Positions 35,439 through 44,750 are shown, counted from the stretch's first letter. The stretch: DNA of 64,000 nucleotides from Daejeonella sp. JGW-45 (GCF_029360805.1 NZ_JARKNC010000001.1:62001-126000); one strand, 5' to 3'. The notes: a model not told the origin generated them from the letters alone. Numbers and translations: made by a program.

Positions 35439-36635
35439 ATGTATAAAACGCTGCAACCGGTACTCGAAAAAGAGCTTGAAGAAATTGAAAAAGCGGGCTT
35501 GTATAAACGTGAACGGATAATAACTTCTCCGCAAGGGGCTGATATCCGGGTTCAGGGAGGGCAGGATGTGATCAATTTCTGCGCGAATAATTACCTGGGA
35601 CTTTCGTCTCACCCGGCGGTCATAGAAGCAGCGAAAAAAGCTATCGACTCACATGGTTTCGGGATGTCTTCGGTGCGCTTCATTTGCGGAACCCAGGATA
35701 TCCATAAAGAACTGGAAGAGAAGATCTCTAAATTCCTGGGCACGGAAGACACTATACTTTACGCGGCGGCCTTTGATGCCAACGGCGGAGTGTTCGAACC
35801 TTTATTTAACGAACAGGATGCTATCATCTCTGACGCACTTAACCATGCGTCAATTATTGACGGAGTGCGTTTATGTAAAGCACAGCGCTATCGCTATGAA
35901 CATGATGACATGGCCGACCTGGAAGCTAAATTACTGGAAAGTCAGCATTTGCGCCACCGCATTATCGTAACTGACGGTTCCTTTTCGATGGACGGCACTA
36001 TCGCCCAATTGGACAAGATCTGTGACCTTGCCGATAAATACCAGGCCCTGGTCATGATCGATGAATGTCACTCATCTGGTTTTCTTGGAAAAACCGGCCG
36101 TGGCACCCATGAACACCATAACGTGATGGGCCGCGTTGATATTATTACAGGCACCCTGGGTAAAGCCCTGGGTGGCGCCTCCGGCGGTTTCACCTCCGGG
36201 CCAAAAGAAGTTATTGATATCTTACGCCAGCGATCACGGCCTTACTTATTCTCAAACACCCTTGCGCCATCCATAGTTGGTGCGTCTATAGCCGTGCTTG
36301 ATATGCTTAGTGAAACTACCAACCTGCGCGATAAACTGGAGGAAAACACGAAGTACTTCCGTGAAAAAATGACCGCAGCTGGTTTCGATATTAAACCGGG
36401 TTTACATCCGATTGTTCCTATTATGCTCTATGAGGCAACGCTTGCTCAGGAATTTGCAGCAAAGCTTCTTAAAGAAGGCATTTACGTCATCGGGTTTTAT
36501 TTCCCTGTGGTACCGAAAGGAAAAGCAAGGATCCGGGTACAGCTATCGGCGGCCCATGATAGAGAGCATCTTGATAAAGCCATAGCAGCCTTTACCAGGG
36601 TTGGCAGGGAATTAGGTGTTTTAAAAGATAAATAA
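35439..36635 (+). CDS. kbl: 2-amino-3-ketobutyrate CoA ligase (glycine C-acetyltransferase)
   Basis: 398-residue PLP enzyme of the alpha-oxoamine synthase family, cleaving 2-amino-3-ketobutyrate with CoA to glycine and acetyl-CoA. The PLP lysine is Lys242 ([12 protein letters not shown]); [12 protein letters not shown] and the N-terminal [14 protein letters not shown] are family hallmarks. Length matches E. coli Kbl (398). It works after Tdh, encoded about 4.7 kb upstream. Precedes pheS by 43 nt, possibly on a common transcript. Confidence 0.96.
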   Translation: MYKTLQPVLEKELEEIEKAGLYKRERIITSPQGADIRVQGGQDVINFCANNYLGLSSHPAVIEAAKKAIDSHGFGMSSVRFICGTQDIHKELEEKISKFLGTEDTILYAAAFDANGGVFEPLFNEQDAIISDALNHASIIDGVRLCKAQRYRYEHDDMADLEAKLLESQHLRHRIIVTDGSFSMDGTIAQLDKICDLADKYQALVMIDECHSSGFLGKTGRGTHEHHNVMGRVDIITGTLGKALGGASGGFTSGPKEVIDILRQRSRPYLFSNTLAPSIVGASIAVLDMLSETTNLRDKLEENTKYFREKMTAAGFDIKPGLHPIVPIMLYEATLAQEFAAKLLKEGIYVIGFYFPVVPKGKARIRVQLSAAHDREHLDKAIAAFTRVGRELGVLKDK

Positions 36636-36678
36636 ATCATTCGAACGGAAATATCCGTATATCATTATAAGAATTAAC

Positions 36679-37713
36679 ATGCAGCAAAAGATCGATCAAT
36701 ACCTTAAAGAGATAAGCGTATTCCAACCGCGGAACGCCGGCGAACTCGAATCCTTTCGTATAAAGTTCCTTGGCACCAAGGGGATTATAAAGGATCTTTT
36801 TGAAGAGTTTAAAAGCGTTTCATCGGAGGAAAAACGCGTTCTTGGAAAAGTGCTGAATGAATTCAAGCAGTTTGCTGAAGCACGCTACCAGGACCTTAAA
36901 GACAGCACCGGGTCGCAAGGACCGGATAAAGCCTCGGATCAGGACCTTACACTTCCCGGGCAGGGCTTTGAGCTGGGATCCCGCCATCCGCTCTCGCTGG
37001 TGCGTAAGGAGATCATCGGTATCTTCAATAAGCTTGGGTTTCATGTTGCCGAAGGACCGGAGATCGAAGACGACTGGCATAATTTCTCTGCATTAAACTT
37101 CCCCGAAGAACACCCGGCCCGTGATATGCAGGATACGTTCTTTATAAAAAAGAACAGTGAGGTCGGTGATATCGCATTACGCACCCACACTTCCTCAGTG
37201 CAGGTTAGGATGATGGAAGCGGGACAGCCGCCATTCAGAGCCATTATGCCCGGACGGGTGTATCGTAACGAAGCAATATCTGCGCGGGCACACTGCTTTT
37301 TTCACCAGGTAGAGGGTTTGTATATCGACGAGAATGTATCTTTTGCTGACCTTAAGCAAACACTATTCTACTTCGTGCAGGAGCTATTTGGTGAGGGCAC
37401 TAAAGTAAGGTTCCGCCCCTCGTATTTTCCTTTCACCGAACCCTCTGCAGAAATGGACATTTCCTGTACTATCTGTAAAGGTGATGGCTGCCAGTTCTGT
37501 AAACACAGCGGCTGGGTGGAGATCCTGGGCTGCGGAATGGTTGATCCTAATGTTTTGGAAAACTGCAATATAGATAGTAAAAAATATACCGGATACGCAT
37601 TCGGGATGGGAATTGAAAGGATCACAAACCTGAAATACCAGATAAAGGATCTTCGTCTATTCTCAGAAAATGATATCCGTTTCCTGAAACAATTCCAATC
37701 AGAAATGATCTGA
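36679..37713 (+). CDS. pheS: Phenylalanyl-tRNA synthetase alpha subunit
   Basis: 344-residue class II aminoacyl-tRNA synthetase subunit. N-terminal coiled coil (1-90), then the catalytic core with motif 2 around [11 protein letters not shown] and motif 3 GMGIERI. The internal [17 protein letters not shown] shows a four-cysteine zinc-binding-like insert seen in some bacterial PheS. The beta subunit gene is not in the window. The final A of its stop codon is the first base of the next gene's ATG. Confidence 0.96.
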   Translation: MQQKIDQYLKEISVFQPRNAGELESFRIKFLGTKGIIKDLFEEFKSVSSEEKRVLGKVLNEFKQFAEARYQDLKDSTGSQGPDKASDQDLTLPGQGFELGSRHPLSLVRKEIIGIFNKLGFHVAEGPEIEDDWHNFSALNFPEEHPARDMQDTFFIKKNSEVGDIALRTHTSSVQVRMMEAGQPPFRAIMPGRVYRNEAISARAHCFFHQVEGLYIDENVSFADLKQTLFYFVQELFGEGTKVRFRPSYFPFTEPSAEMDISCTICKGDGCQFCKHSGWVEILGCGMVDPNVLENCNIDSKKYTGYAFGMGIERITNLKYQIKDLRLFSENDIRFLKQFQSEMI

Positions 37714-38135
37714 TGAGATTATTATGGATTTTTATATTAATCTCCTGCACACTGCTCTCCTGTTCTAAAGACGAGGGTGGCAGGATTCCTGATGCTTATG
37801 TAAATTTCCAAATAACCCACCAGGAATTTAGTATAAAAACTGCGAGCACTAACGGTCTATTGTTGGTGAATCGAAATGCCGGCGGAGGAGTTGCCGGTCT
37901 GATCATCTACAAAGGATCATATAATAGCTATGTGGCATTCGACCGCTGCAGTTCAGTAAATCCCGAGCAAGCATGCGCGGTGGTGCCTGATGATCTAAAC
38001 CTCACCGCAACAGACCCCTGCAGCGGTGCGAAATTTTCTTTAACCGACGGATCACCCGTTAAAGCGCCTGCCAAAAGAGGGTTAAAAGAATATCGTGTAA
38101 TAATTACTAATTTTGGCCTCACGGTAACAAACTAA
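37713..38135 (+). CDS. Small lipoprotein with a ligand-less Rieske-like domain
   Basis: 140-residue predicted lipoprotein: signal with lipobox LLSCSK (Cys about 17). The C-terminal part (FDRCSS ... TDPCSGAKFSLTDGSPVKAPAKRGLKEY) resembles the end of a Rieske [2Fe-2S] domain, whose usual pattern is CxH then CxxH. Here cysteines remain but both histidines are missing, so a cluster is unlikely. The gene overlaps pheS by 1 nt and is 1 nt from a TetR gene. The Rieske likeness is my inference from spacing; no function can be assigned. Confidence 0.65.
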   Translation: MRLLWIFILISCTLLSCSKDEGGRIPDAYVNFQITHQEFSIKTASTNGLLLVNRNAGGGVAGLIIYKGSYNSYVAFDRCSSVNPEQACAVVPDDLNLTATDPCSGAKFSLTDGSPVKAPAKRGLKEYRVIITNFGLTVTN

Positions 38136-38136
38136 A

Positions 38137-38712
38137 ATGGAAGTCGATAAAATAAAGGAAAGTATAAAAAAAGCAGCTCAGGACCTGTTTAGAAAATACG
38201 GCTACCATAAAACCAGTGTCAATGAAATCGCTAAGCGGGCGAAGATCGCTAAAGCAACCATCTATAAATACTTCGAAAGCAAAGAGTTACTGTTACAAGC
38301 CATCTTAATGGAATACATCCAGCATAGTGTTCATGAGATCATTCATAACCCGTCGGAAGACCTGGATCAGGAAGCTTATTTAAGCAGCATCATCTTAAAG
38401 ACCAGCCGCCTCTCTTATACTGTTTGTAACGAGTTTATCGGCTGGGAATTTATACGCGAATCTGCTAACTCCCAGGAATTCCTTAAATCACTCTCCGACG
38501 ACCTCGAGGACCTCCTTATCCACTCCTTCAATGAAATTAAACTCTTTGAAGCTGATGATTATATCGAACGCCTGCGTTTTCTGATTAAAGCAAGTAAAAG
38601 CATTGTATTCTCTTTCGCCTTTACTTCCGTAAGTGATTCTGACGTCAGGAAAAATTTCATCTCTTTCCAGAAGGAGATCCTTCCATATCTGGTTAAAGCA
38701 GCTGTGAAATAG
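38137..38712 (+). CDS. TetR/AcrR-family transcriptional regulator
   Basis: 191 residues. N-terminal helix-turn-helix (about 20-62: TSVNEIAKRAKIAKATIYKYF) and an all-helical ligand domain with no recognisable ligand. Separated by a single base from the preceding lipoprotein gene, hence translated from the same pheS-led transcript, an unusual position for a TetR repressor. No efflux or enzyme target is next to it, so regulon unknown. Confidence 0.9.
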   Translation: MEVDKIKESIKKAAQDLFRKYGYHKTSVNEIAKRAKIAKATIYKYFESKELLLQAILMEYIQHSVHEIIHNPSEDLDQEAYLSSIILKTSRLSYTVCNEFIGWEFIRESANSQEFLKSLSDDLEDLLIHSFNEIKLFEADDYIERLRFLIKASKSIVFSFAFTSVSDSDVRKNFISFQKEILPYLVKAAVK

Positions 38713-38786
38713 GTATCAGCCGCCAGGTATCAGGTATCAGGTATGAGGTATCAGATATGAGATATGAGATATGAGATATGAGATAA
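38711..38786 (+). repeat. Purine-rich micro-repeat array after the TetR gene
   Basis: Tandem-like GGTATCAG/GGTATGAG units followed by about four GAGATAT units, overlapping the TetR stop codon. A 15-bp segment (38733-38747) is exactly inverted at 38967-38981 before rlmD. The same GAGATATGAGATATGAG sequence follows pdxJ at 49326. Confidence 0.8.
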
Positions 38787-38855
38787 AAACGTACCAGCTG
38801 AAAACGTACTAGCTGGAAACTATTGATACCGATTTAGTTTTTAGTATAATTATGT

Positions 38856-38863
38856 TATATTTG
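38856..38863 (+). promoter_or_regulatory. -7 box upstream of a tiny open frame
   Basis: TATATTTG, perfect TAnnTTTG, 22 nt before the ATG of an 18-codon frame. Nothing else lies between it and rlmD. Confidence 0.4.
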
Positions 38864-38885
38864 TAACAATAAGCATACAAAAGCC

Positions 38886-38942
38886 ATGAGCAAAGAGACT
38901 TTAGAGATTTCTATTTTGATTGATGAGCTATTTGATTTCTGA
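38886..38942 (+). CDS. Possible 18-residue micro-ORF
   Basis: MSKETLEISILIDELFDF then TGA. The spacing after a perfect -7 box and the protein-like composition (amphipathic, acidic) make it worth listing, but it may be the remnant 5' end of a lost gene or chance. No family recognised. Confidence 0.25.
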   Translation: MSKETLEISILIDELFDF

Positions 38943-39000
38943 GGGACTGTAAGATTTATTACGCCACTCATACCTGATACCTCGTACCAATAAATTTCCG

Positions 39001-39008
39001 TAATTTTG
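39001..39008 (+). promoter_or_regulatory. Candidate -7 box for rlmD
   Basis: TAATTTTG, exact TAnnTTTG, ending 6 nt before the ATG at 39015. This spacing predicts a leaderless or near-leaderless mRNA. Confidence 0.5.
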
Positions 39009-39014
39009 CCGCTC

Positions 39015-40442
39015 ATGAAAAAAGTGCCGGCAGATAAAAAGTTCTTGCAAAACATTGAGGTAATAGATATTGCTGAAGAAGGCAAGGGCGTAGGAAAATC
39101 AGATGATCTTGTAATATTTATTGACAAAGCCGTACCCGGCGACCTCGTCGACGTGGAGCTCATAAAGCGCAAGAAGAAGTTCTTTGAAGGCAGGATCTCC
39201 GCCTTAGTGAGGCCTTCGGAACACCGGACTGATCCCTTCTGCCAGCATTTCGGTGTATGCGGTGGGTGCAAATGGCAGCACTTAACATACGAATCCCAGT
39301 TACAGTTTAAGCAAAAGAGCGTGAGCGATGCGTTGCAACGGCTTGCTAAGGCCGATGTACCAGGAATGGAAACTATCCTTGGATCTAAAGCCTCCCGTTA
39401 TTACCGCAATAAGCTGGAATACACCTTTTCGGATAAGCGCTGGCTAACAGACGAGGATATGCGGAATGGTGAAAGTATAGAAATGAATGCTCTCGGTTAC
39501 CACATTCCCGGCCGGTTTGATAAGATCCTCGACATTGAACATTGCCATCTTCAGGCCGACCCCTCAAATGATATCAGGAACAGGATCCGCGACTACGCGC
39601 TTGCCAATAGTATTTCATTCTATAACTTGCGCAATCACGAAGGTGCGCTACGGAATCTGATCATCCGCACTTCCAGTATTGGAGAACTGATGGTGATTGT
39701 AGTGTTTGCCTATCCCGCGGAGGGGCAGATAGAGGGCCTGATGGAATTTCTCAAAACCGAATTTCCTGGAATCACCTCGCTGCTTTATATAGTTAACCAG
39801 AAAAAGAACGATACCATATTTGATCAGGACATCTATATTTACTCCGGACCTGATTATATTTTCGAGAATATGGATGGCTTAAAATTCAAGATAGGGCCAA
39901 AGTCGTTCTACCAGACTAACTCTGAGCAGGCATTTGAGCTTTATAAGATCACTAAGGATTTTGCAGGTTTTAAAGGAGATGAACTTGTTTATGATCTTTA
40001 CACCGGCGCCGGAACGATCGCCAATTTCGTTGCCAGGGATGTCAAAAGAGTTGTCGGAATTGAATATGTGCCTACAGCTATCGAAGATGCAAAGATCAAT
40101 TCGCAGATAAACCAAATAGATAATACGGTCTTCTTCGCAGGCGACATGAAGGATATCCTCAATGCGGAATTTATAGCCGCTCATGGTAAACCGGATGTGG
40201 TTATAACAGATCCGCCACGCGCTGGTATGCATCAGGATGTGGTTACCCGCCTGCTGGAGATGGAAGCTGATAAAATTGTATATGTAAGTTGTAATGCAGC
40301 CACCCAGGCGAGAGATATTTCCCTTCTTAAAGAAAAATACGATGTAGTCAGGATCAGGCCGGTCGACATGTTCCCGCATACCCAGCATGTTGAAAATGTC
40401 GCGTTATTAAGGCTCAACAAAAACCTGTCGGCTAAACAATAA
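39015..40442 (+). CDS. rlmD: 23S rRNA (uracil-5-)-methyltransferase, RlmD/RumA type
   Basis: 475-residue SAM-dependent enzyme forming 5-methyluridine in RNA, class RlmD/TrmA-like. TRAM domain (about 1-65), [4Fe-4S] cysteines Cys76, Cys82, Cys85 (FCQHFGVCGGCKW) plus one near 180, SAM-binding YTGAGTIANF, TDPPRAGM and the nucleophile Cys in YVSCNAATQARD. The position methylated (U1939 in E. coli) is inferred from family. Start is the ATG at 39015; a TTG three codons upstream lies inside the promoter box. Confidence 0.92.
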   Translation: MKKVPADKKFLQNIEVIDIAEEGKGVGKSDDLVIFIDKAVPGDLVDVELIKRKKKFFEGRISALVRPSEHRTDPFCQHFGVCGGCKWQHLTYESQLQFKQKSVSDALQRLAKADVPGMETILGSKASRYYRNKLEYTFSDKRWLTDEDMRNGESIEMNALGYHIPGRFDKILDIEHCHLQADPSNDIRNRIRDYALANSISFYNLRNHEGALRNLIIRTSSIGELMVIVVFAYPAEGQIEGLMEFLKTEFPGITSLLYIVNQKKNDTIFDQDIYIYSGPDYIFENMDGLKFKIGPKSFYQTNSEQAFELYKITKDFAGFKGDELVYDLYTGAGTIANFVARDVKRVVGIEYVPTAIEDAKINSQINQIDNTVFFAGDMKDILNAEFIAAHGKPDVVITDPPRAGMHQDVVTRLLEMEADKIVYVSCNAATQARDISLLKEKYDVVRIRPVDMFPHTQHVENVALLRLNKNLSAKQ

Positions 40443-40449
40443 ACACATT

Positions 40450-40842
40450 ATGGATATAAAAGACCTGTTAAATCCGGAAGGTACTAATGGAGAGCAAAAG
40501 AAGGAAAGCCCTCTTAAAAGCCTTGAAACCGATCTTAAATTCTATAACGAATCACTAAAAGAAGTCGCGGTTGAAATTATGACGGAAGGGATATCAGCCT
40601 ATCCCATTTTTGTTGCACATCAGCATGAGGTAAGGCTGGGAGAGGTTATACTCGACAAGAATGACCTGAATACTGACTGGAGCATCCATGCTTCAACCAT
40701 GGAAGAGTTTGCAGAGAAAGGCCTCATCCTGCCCGACAAACAGGAAAAGTTCCTTAAACAATACAAAGACCCTTATGCTTACATGTGTGTGTTTGTCATT
40801 GTTCCTGAAGGAGCAAATTTTGTGTTCTTCCCTTACCAATAA
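40450..40842 (+). CDS. Conserved protein of unknown function
   Basis: 130 residues, soluble, no signal. No catalytic motif; pattern of alternating helix and strand (EVAVEIMTEGISAYPIFVAHQHEVRLGE ... YMCVFVIVPEGANFVFFPY). It begins 7 nt after rlmD, so it is probably co-transcribed. I recognise it only as a type of short protein common in Bacteroidota genomes. Confidence 0.7.
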   Translation: MDIKDLLNPEGTNGEQKKESPLKSLETDLKFYNESLKEVAVEIMTEGISAYPIFVAHQHEVRLGEVILDKNDLNTDWSIHASTMEEFAEKGLILPDKQEKFLKQYKDPYAYMCVFVIVPEGANFVFFPYQ

Positions 40843-41024
40843 GCCACCAAAGTACCTGTATGCCTCACCTGGCGAGCATACCCTGCTCAGATCCTGACGG
40901 ATCTCGTGTTCAAACATAACTAACACGCGCCCGACGTGACCGCCGTTACATCTCCGGGTAAAATATTTAATTAAGCTGCGGGGTGTCTTGGAAAACATGT
41001 ATTTTCAAACGAAATTTGAGCGAA

Positions 41025-41534
41025 ATGGCTGAAAAGAAATTAATAATACTCGACAAAAAACAGATCCAGCAAAAGATTGAGCGGATGGCTTATCAGATCC
41101 TGGAAGATAATCTGAATGAGACTGAGATCATAGTGGCCGGCATTGTAGATAAAGGATATACCATAGCTAAGCACATCAAAAAGGCTCTCGAATCGATCTC
41201 CCCGATCAAAGTTACCTTAATGAAGATCGAACTGGATAAAAACAGCACACATCTTCAGGCCATAACAGATATTGAAGTGGTTAAAGCATCCAATAAAGTC
41301 GTTATCCTGGTGGATGATGTACTGAACAGCGGCAGGACTCTGGCTTACGGCCTTGGGGTTTTCCTGGACATCCCGCTCAAGAAACTACGCACCCTCGTAT
41401 TGGTTGACCGCAATCACCGCATCTTCCCTGTATCGCCTGACTACACCGGCCTTGAGCTGGCTACTATCCTGAAAGAGCACGTGGATGTGGTGATGGGCGT
41501 AAAGTCCGAACCGGATGCAGTTTATTTGAGCTAA
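41025..41534 (+). CDS. PyrR-like phosphoribosyltransferase
   Basis: 169 residues with the type I phosphoribosyltransferase fold. The PRPP motif VVILVDDVLNSGRTLAYG is complete. Overall it resembles PyrR/uracil-type PRTases; the substrate cannot be fixed from sequence. Start chosen at the ATG at 41025 (MAEKKLIILDKKQ). The 180 bp upstream contain small inverted repeats (GTATGC/GCATAC near 40858-40881; GATCC/GGATC near 40889-40902) but no clear promoter. Converges on aroK with a 25-bp gap. Confidence 0.85.
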   Translation: MAEKKLIILDKKQIQQKIERMAYQILEDNLNETEIIVAGIVDKGYTIAKHIKKALESISPIKVTLMKIELDKNSTHLQAITDIEVVKASNKVVILVDDVLNSGRTLAYGLGVFLDIPLKKLRTLVLVDRNHRIFPVSPDYTGLELATILKEHVDVVMGVKSEPDAVYLS

Positions 41535-41559
41535 AGATAATAATGGAGTTGGAAACGCC

Positions 41560-42072
41560 TCATACCTCAAAACCCAAATTCAAATAATATGCCAGTCGTT
41601 CAGCGGTAAGGTCGCTTGCACTGATCACACATTTAGACTGGTTATAAAAAACTTCTCTTTCCTTTAGCTTCTCTGTAATAAAATCGACAAGATCATCCCC
41701 CTTAAGGTTCCTGATCAGGGGACGGTCGGCGGTTGAGTTTTCCAGCCGGCTGGCAAGAGCTTTGGGCGGCAAGGAAAGGTAGGCTACTTTCCCATGCTCG
41801 TTCATCCACTCCATATTGTTGCTATAGCATGGCGTCCCGCCGCCTGTGGCAATGATCACATTTTCGGGGTAATCGGTCTTCTGAAGAACTTCACTCTCCA
41901 TCTCCCGGAATGCCGCTTCGCCATGTGCCGCGAAATATTCTACAATGGTCATTCCGGCTCTGGCCTCAATAAACTTATCCAGGTCAATAAAATCGTACTT
42001 TAAATAGTTGGCCAGCTTTTTACCTATGGTGGTCTTGCCACTGCCCATAAATCCAATCAGGAACACTTTCAT
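41560..42072 (-). CDS. aroK: Shikimate kinase
   Basis: 170-residue P-loop kinase phosphorylating shikimate in aromatic amino acid synthesis. Walker A GSGKTTIGKK at about 10-19, the shikimate-binding DLDKFIEAR, ATGGGTP and the lid ENSTADRPLI with the conserved Arg. Length is typical (about 170). Isolated from other aro genes here. Confidence 0.95.
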   Translation of the reverse strand: MKVFLIGFMGSGKTTIGKKLANYLKYDFIDLDKFIEARAGMTIVEYFAAHGEAAFREMESEVLQKTDYPENVIIATGGGTPCYSNNMEWMNEHGKVAYLSLPPKALASRLENSTADRPLIRNLKGDDLVDFITEKLKEREVFYNQSKCVISASDLTAERLAYYLNLGFEV

Positions 42073-42139
42073 AAATTCTCTTCACGTTGATTTCCCAGGG
42101 AATATCAACCCCGGGGTATCCTATAAATGTATAACCGTC

Positions 42140-43303
42140 TTAATTGTTTTGAAAATACTCGGCGACCAGCTCGTCATAAGATGGCAAATTATGAAAATGC
42201 CACTTATTTACAACAGTTCCGTTCTTAAGAAGCAGCAGGCCCGGGTTCGACCTGACCATACTTTTCAGTGGGATGCCGTCAGCAAAGAAAATTTCCATCA
42301 CCAGCTTATTCTGATCGCTGAATTCGTCCGCACTTTGAGCAGAATTGGAGGTAAGAAGAACGGTTCGGATATTATAATTCTCCGCTGCATTGATAGCCAG
42401 TGCATTCAAATCCCCAATGCCATTCCTGTTAGCTTTTGACAGATCGTAAGCAACAACCATCAGATTGTAGTACGGATTCTCAAGAATTTCCTTATTATAG
42501 TCTGTGCCCTGGCTATCGGTGATCTTCAGATCCTTAATTTTAACATCGTACCCCTTTTTAACAAGCCGGTTCACCGGGTCGCCCACTATCGCCCAGCTGT
42601 TGTCCTTCCATATCTCCGTACTAATATATTCTTTATCTGTCAACTTCTTTTCTTCGCCCGACTTCTTATTTTTCAAAGTATAGGTTATCTCATACACATC
42701 CAACGGTGCTCCCGGCGGAACGACCATAAGAGATGGGATGTTATTCCCGATCTTATAAGGAAGAAAATCCAGGATAGGAAGAAAATTATAGGTATAAAGA
42801 CCAAAGCCAAGGGAAAGTAAAATTACTGCTCCGGAGATCCACTGCATTGACTTCTGGCCCGAGATCAAGGATGTTATTTCCCCCCGGTAACGAAAGATAA
42901 CGAGGATCAGCGCCAAAAGGACGATATCTTTGCCGAACGACTGCCATGGGCTTAAAGGAATCGCATCTCCAAAGCAACCGCAGGAGGTAACTACTTCAAA
43001 AAATGCTGAATAGAATGTCAGGAAGGTAAAGAAAATAATAAGAAGCAATAATCCCCATGCAACTTTATTTGCCCAAAAACCCAAAAGAAGCAGGGCACCC
43101 AGCACAATTTCAAGCGTACATAGTAATATCGCTATTGCAGGAGCATAGTCATTTAAGAAACTAATATGGAAAACCTCAAAATATTCCTGGAGCTTATATC
43201 CAAAACCCAACGGATCATTCGCCTTTATAAGCCCCGAAAAAATAAAAAGCAAACCGACTATTGTCCTGCTGATAGTTAATGCTATATTCTTCCCGCTTCC
43301 CAT
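42140..43303 (-). CDS. BT_3928-family DoxX/MauE-like membrane protein
   Basis: 387 residues. Four membrane helices in a DoxX/MauE-type domain (about 8-140: GLLFIFSGLIKANDP ... SCGCFGDAIPLSPWQSFGKD) with the paired Cys of SCGCFG, another helix (about 150-172) and a C-terminal extracytoplasmic domain (about 200-387) reminiscent of a thioredoxin fold without CxxC. The family name comes from a Bacteroides protein. A role in disulfide or quinone-linked redox is conceivable from the MauE likeness but unproven. Follows the DUF1599 gene by 1 nt. Confidence 0.85.
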   Translation of the reverse strand: MGSGKNIALTISRTIVGLLFIFSGLIKANDPLGFGYKLQEYFEVFHISFLNDYAPAIAILLCTLEIVLGALLLLGFWANKVAWGLLLLIIFFTFLTFYSAFFEVVTSCGCFGDAIPLSPWQSFGKDIVLLALILVIFRYRGEITSLISGQKSMQWISGAVILLSLGFGLYTYNFLPILDFLPYKIGNNIPSLMVVPPGAPLDVYEITYTLKNKKSGEEKKLTDKEYISTEIWKDNSWAIVGDPVNRLVKKGYDVKIKDLKITDSQGTDYNKEILENPYYNLMVVAYDLSKANRNGIGDLNALAINAAENYNIRTVLLTSNSAQSADEFSDQNKLVMEIFFADGIPLKSMVRSNPGLLLLKNGTVVNKWHFHNLPSYDELVAEYFQNN

Positions 43304-43304
43304 C

Positions 43305-43841
43305 CTACCCCAGCTTTATCAGCGCAAACACCGAATAGTTCAACATATCCTGGTAATTAGCCCTTACCCCTTCCGATGCCAGGGTCTGCCCTGAATTATC
43401 TTCGATTTGCTTGACCCTTAATATCTTCATAAGTATCAGGTCTGTTAAGGAGCTGATACGCATATCCCGCCATGCCTCGCCGTAGTCGTGATTTTTGGCA
43501 AACATCAGCTCTTTTGTTTCGTTCACCATCTTATCAAAATATCCTTCAATCTCATGGGCAGGCAACTCTGTCCGGCTATCATCAGTCAGTTCAAGTTGCA
43601 TCATCGCGATGATACAATAGTTAACAATACCAATATATTCGGAAGTGATATCCTCTCCTACCTTGGAGATTTTCTTTTCCTCGAGGGTGCGGATACGCTG
43701 TGCCTTGATAAAGATCTGATCAGTTATTGAAGATATTCTGAGAATGCGCCATGCAGTGCCGTAGTCATTGGTCTTTTTGATGAAAAGCTCCCTGCAAACT
43801 CTGATCACTGCATCGTATTCGGATGATGTATTTTTAGCCAA
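43305..43841 (-). CDS. DUF1599 protein
   Basis: 178 residues composed of two similar halves, each with (K/N)(T/H)DYG(T/E)AWR then (R)ISS(I/L)TD and a basic helix: about 19-52 (TNDYGTAWRILRISSITD) and about 110-145 (NHDYGEAWRDMRISSLTD). This is the DUF1599 arrangement, sometimes labelled nucleotide-modification-associated, with no proven activity. Transcribed just ahead of the BT_3928-like gene and divergent from folP (54 bp). Confidence 0.88.
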   Translation of the reverse strand: MAKNTSSEYDAVIRVCRELFIKKTNDYGTAWRILRISSITDQIFIKAQRIRTLEEKKISKVGEDITSEYIGIVNYCIIAMMQLELTDDSRTELPAHEIEGYFDKMVNETKELMFAKNHDYGEAWRDMRISSLTDLILMKILRVKQIEDNSGQTLASEGVRANYQDMLNYSVFALIKLG

Positions 43842-43895
43842 GTGGATGATTTTTTATTTGTTAGAACGACTAATTAATCGGTATTTTGCCATTAC

Positions 43896-44750
43896 ATGGC
43901 GGATAAAAATACAGTTTTTCAGCAAAAATTATCGTTAAATATTCGGGGCAGGCTGATGGATCTTTCCGCGCCTAAAATTATGGGGATCCTGAACCTTACA
44001 CCCGATTCATTTTATGATGGGGGCAGAAATAATAACCTTACGGATGCGATCAAAAAAGCGGGAGAACTTTTATCCGAAGGGGCACATATCCTGGACATCG
44101 GTGCATATTCTTCCCGCCCTTCGGCCGGTCATATTAGTGAAGACGAAGAGCACACACGGCTGATCCCCGTAGTGAAGGCTATCGTCGAAGAATTTCCTGA
44201 TGCCGTTCTCTCGATAGATACGTTCCGGTCCGGAATTGCACGAGCTGCTATTAATGAAGGGGCTCATATCGTGAATGATATTTCGGGCGGTGAAATGGAC
44301 AAAGAAATGTTTCAAGCTGTGGCTTCCTTGCATGTGCCTTATATATTGATGCACATGAAAGGTACTCCCCAAACAATGGCCTCGATGGCGGAATACGACG
44401 ACCTTATGACTGAAGTCTGCCATTATTTTTCGGTAAAGATCGATCAGCTGAAACATTTGGGGATAGTGGATATAATTGTTGATCCGGGCTTTGGTTTTGC
44501 AAAAAAAACTGAGCACAGTTTTGAACTGCTGAAGAATCTTGACCAGTTAAAGATCACCGGGCACCCCGTACTCGCCGGCCTCTCTCGGAAATCAATGATC
44601 TATAAAACACTTGGCACCGATGCGGAAAGTGCGCTTAACGGAACAGTCGCGGCCAACACCATTGCCCTGATGAAAGGCGCAAATATATTGCGGGTGCACG
44701 ATGTAAAAGCAGCCCGCGAGGCTATTGAGATTTTTGAAAAGGTGAGTTAA
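43896..44750 (+). CDS. folP: Dihydropteroate synthase
   Basis: 284-residue TIM-barrel enzyme condensing 6-hydroxymethyl-dihydropterin pyrophosphate with p-aminobenzoate; sulfonamide target. Motifs: GILNLTPDSFYDGG, SIDTFRSGIA, VNDISGG, VDPGFGFAK and LAGLSRKSM. Followed by cdaA in the same orientation, a neighbourhood typical of Bacteroidota. A 105-bp gap with an inverted repeat separates them. Confidence 0.96.
   Translation: MADKNTVFQQKLSLNIRGRLMDLSAPKIMGILNLTPDSFYDGGRNNNLTDAIKKAGELLSEGAHILDIGAYSSRPSAGHISEDEEHTRLIPVVKAIVEEFPDAVLSIDTFRSGIARAAINEGAHIVNDISGGEMDKEMFQAVASLHVPYILMHMKGTPQTMASMAEYDDLMTEVCHYFSVKIDQLKHLGIVDIIVDPGFGFAKKTEHSFELLKNLDQLKITGHPVLAGLSRKSMIYKTLGTDAESALNGTVAANTIALMKGANILRVHDVKAAREAIEIFEKVS

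Larger units (their letters stand above)
38713..39014. other. Intergenic region TetR to rlmD
   Basis: 302 bp holding the micro-repeat array, a direct repeat of AAAACGTAC(C/T)AGCTG (38786-38816), a -7 box with a tiny open frame (38856-38942), the inverted right arm (38967-38981) and the rlmD promoter. Confidence 0.6.

Noticed and set aside
38711-38786. CRISPR array suggested by repeated GGTATCAG/GAGATAT units
   Set aside because: Units are 7-8 nt without spacers and no cas genes are present; it is a simple-sequence repeat.
38855-39271. 138-codon minus-strand frame over the rlmD start
   Set aside because: It is antisense to the Fe-S cysteine region of rlmD, Ser/Thr/Lys-rich with no domain; a shadow.
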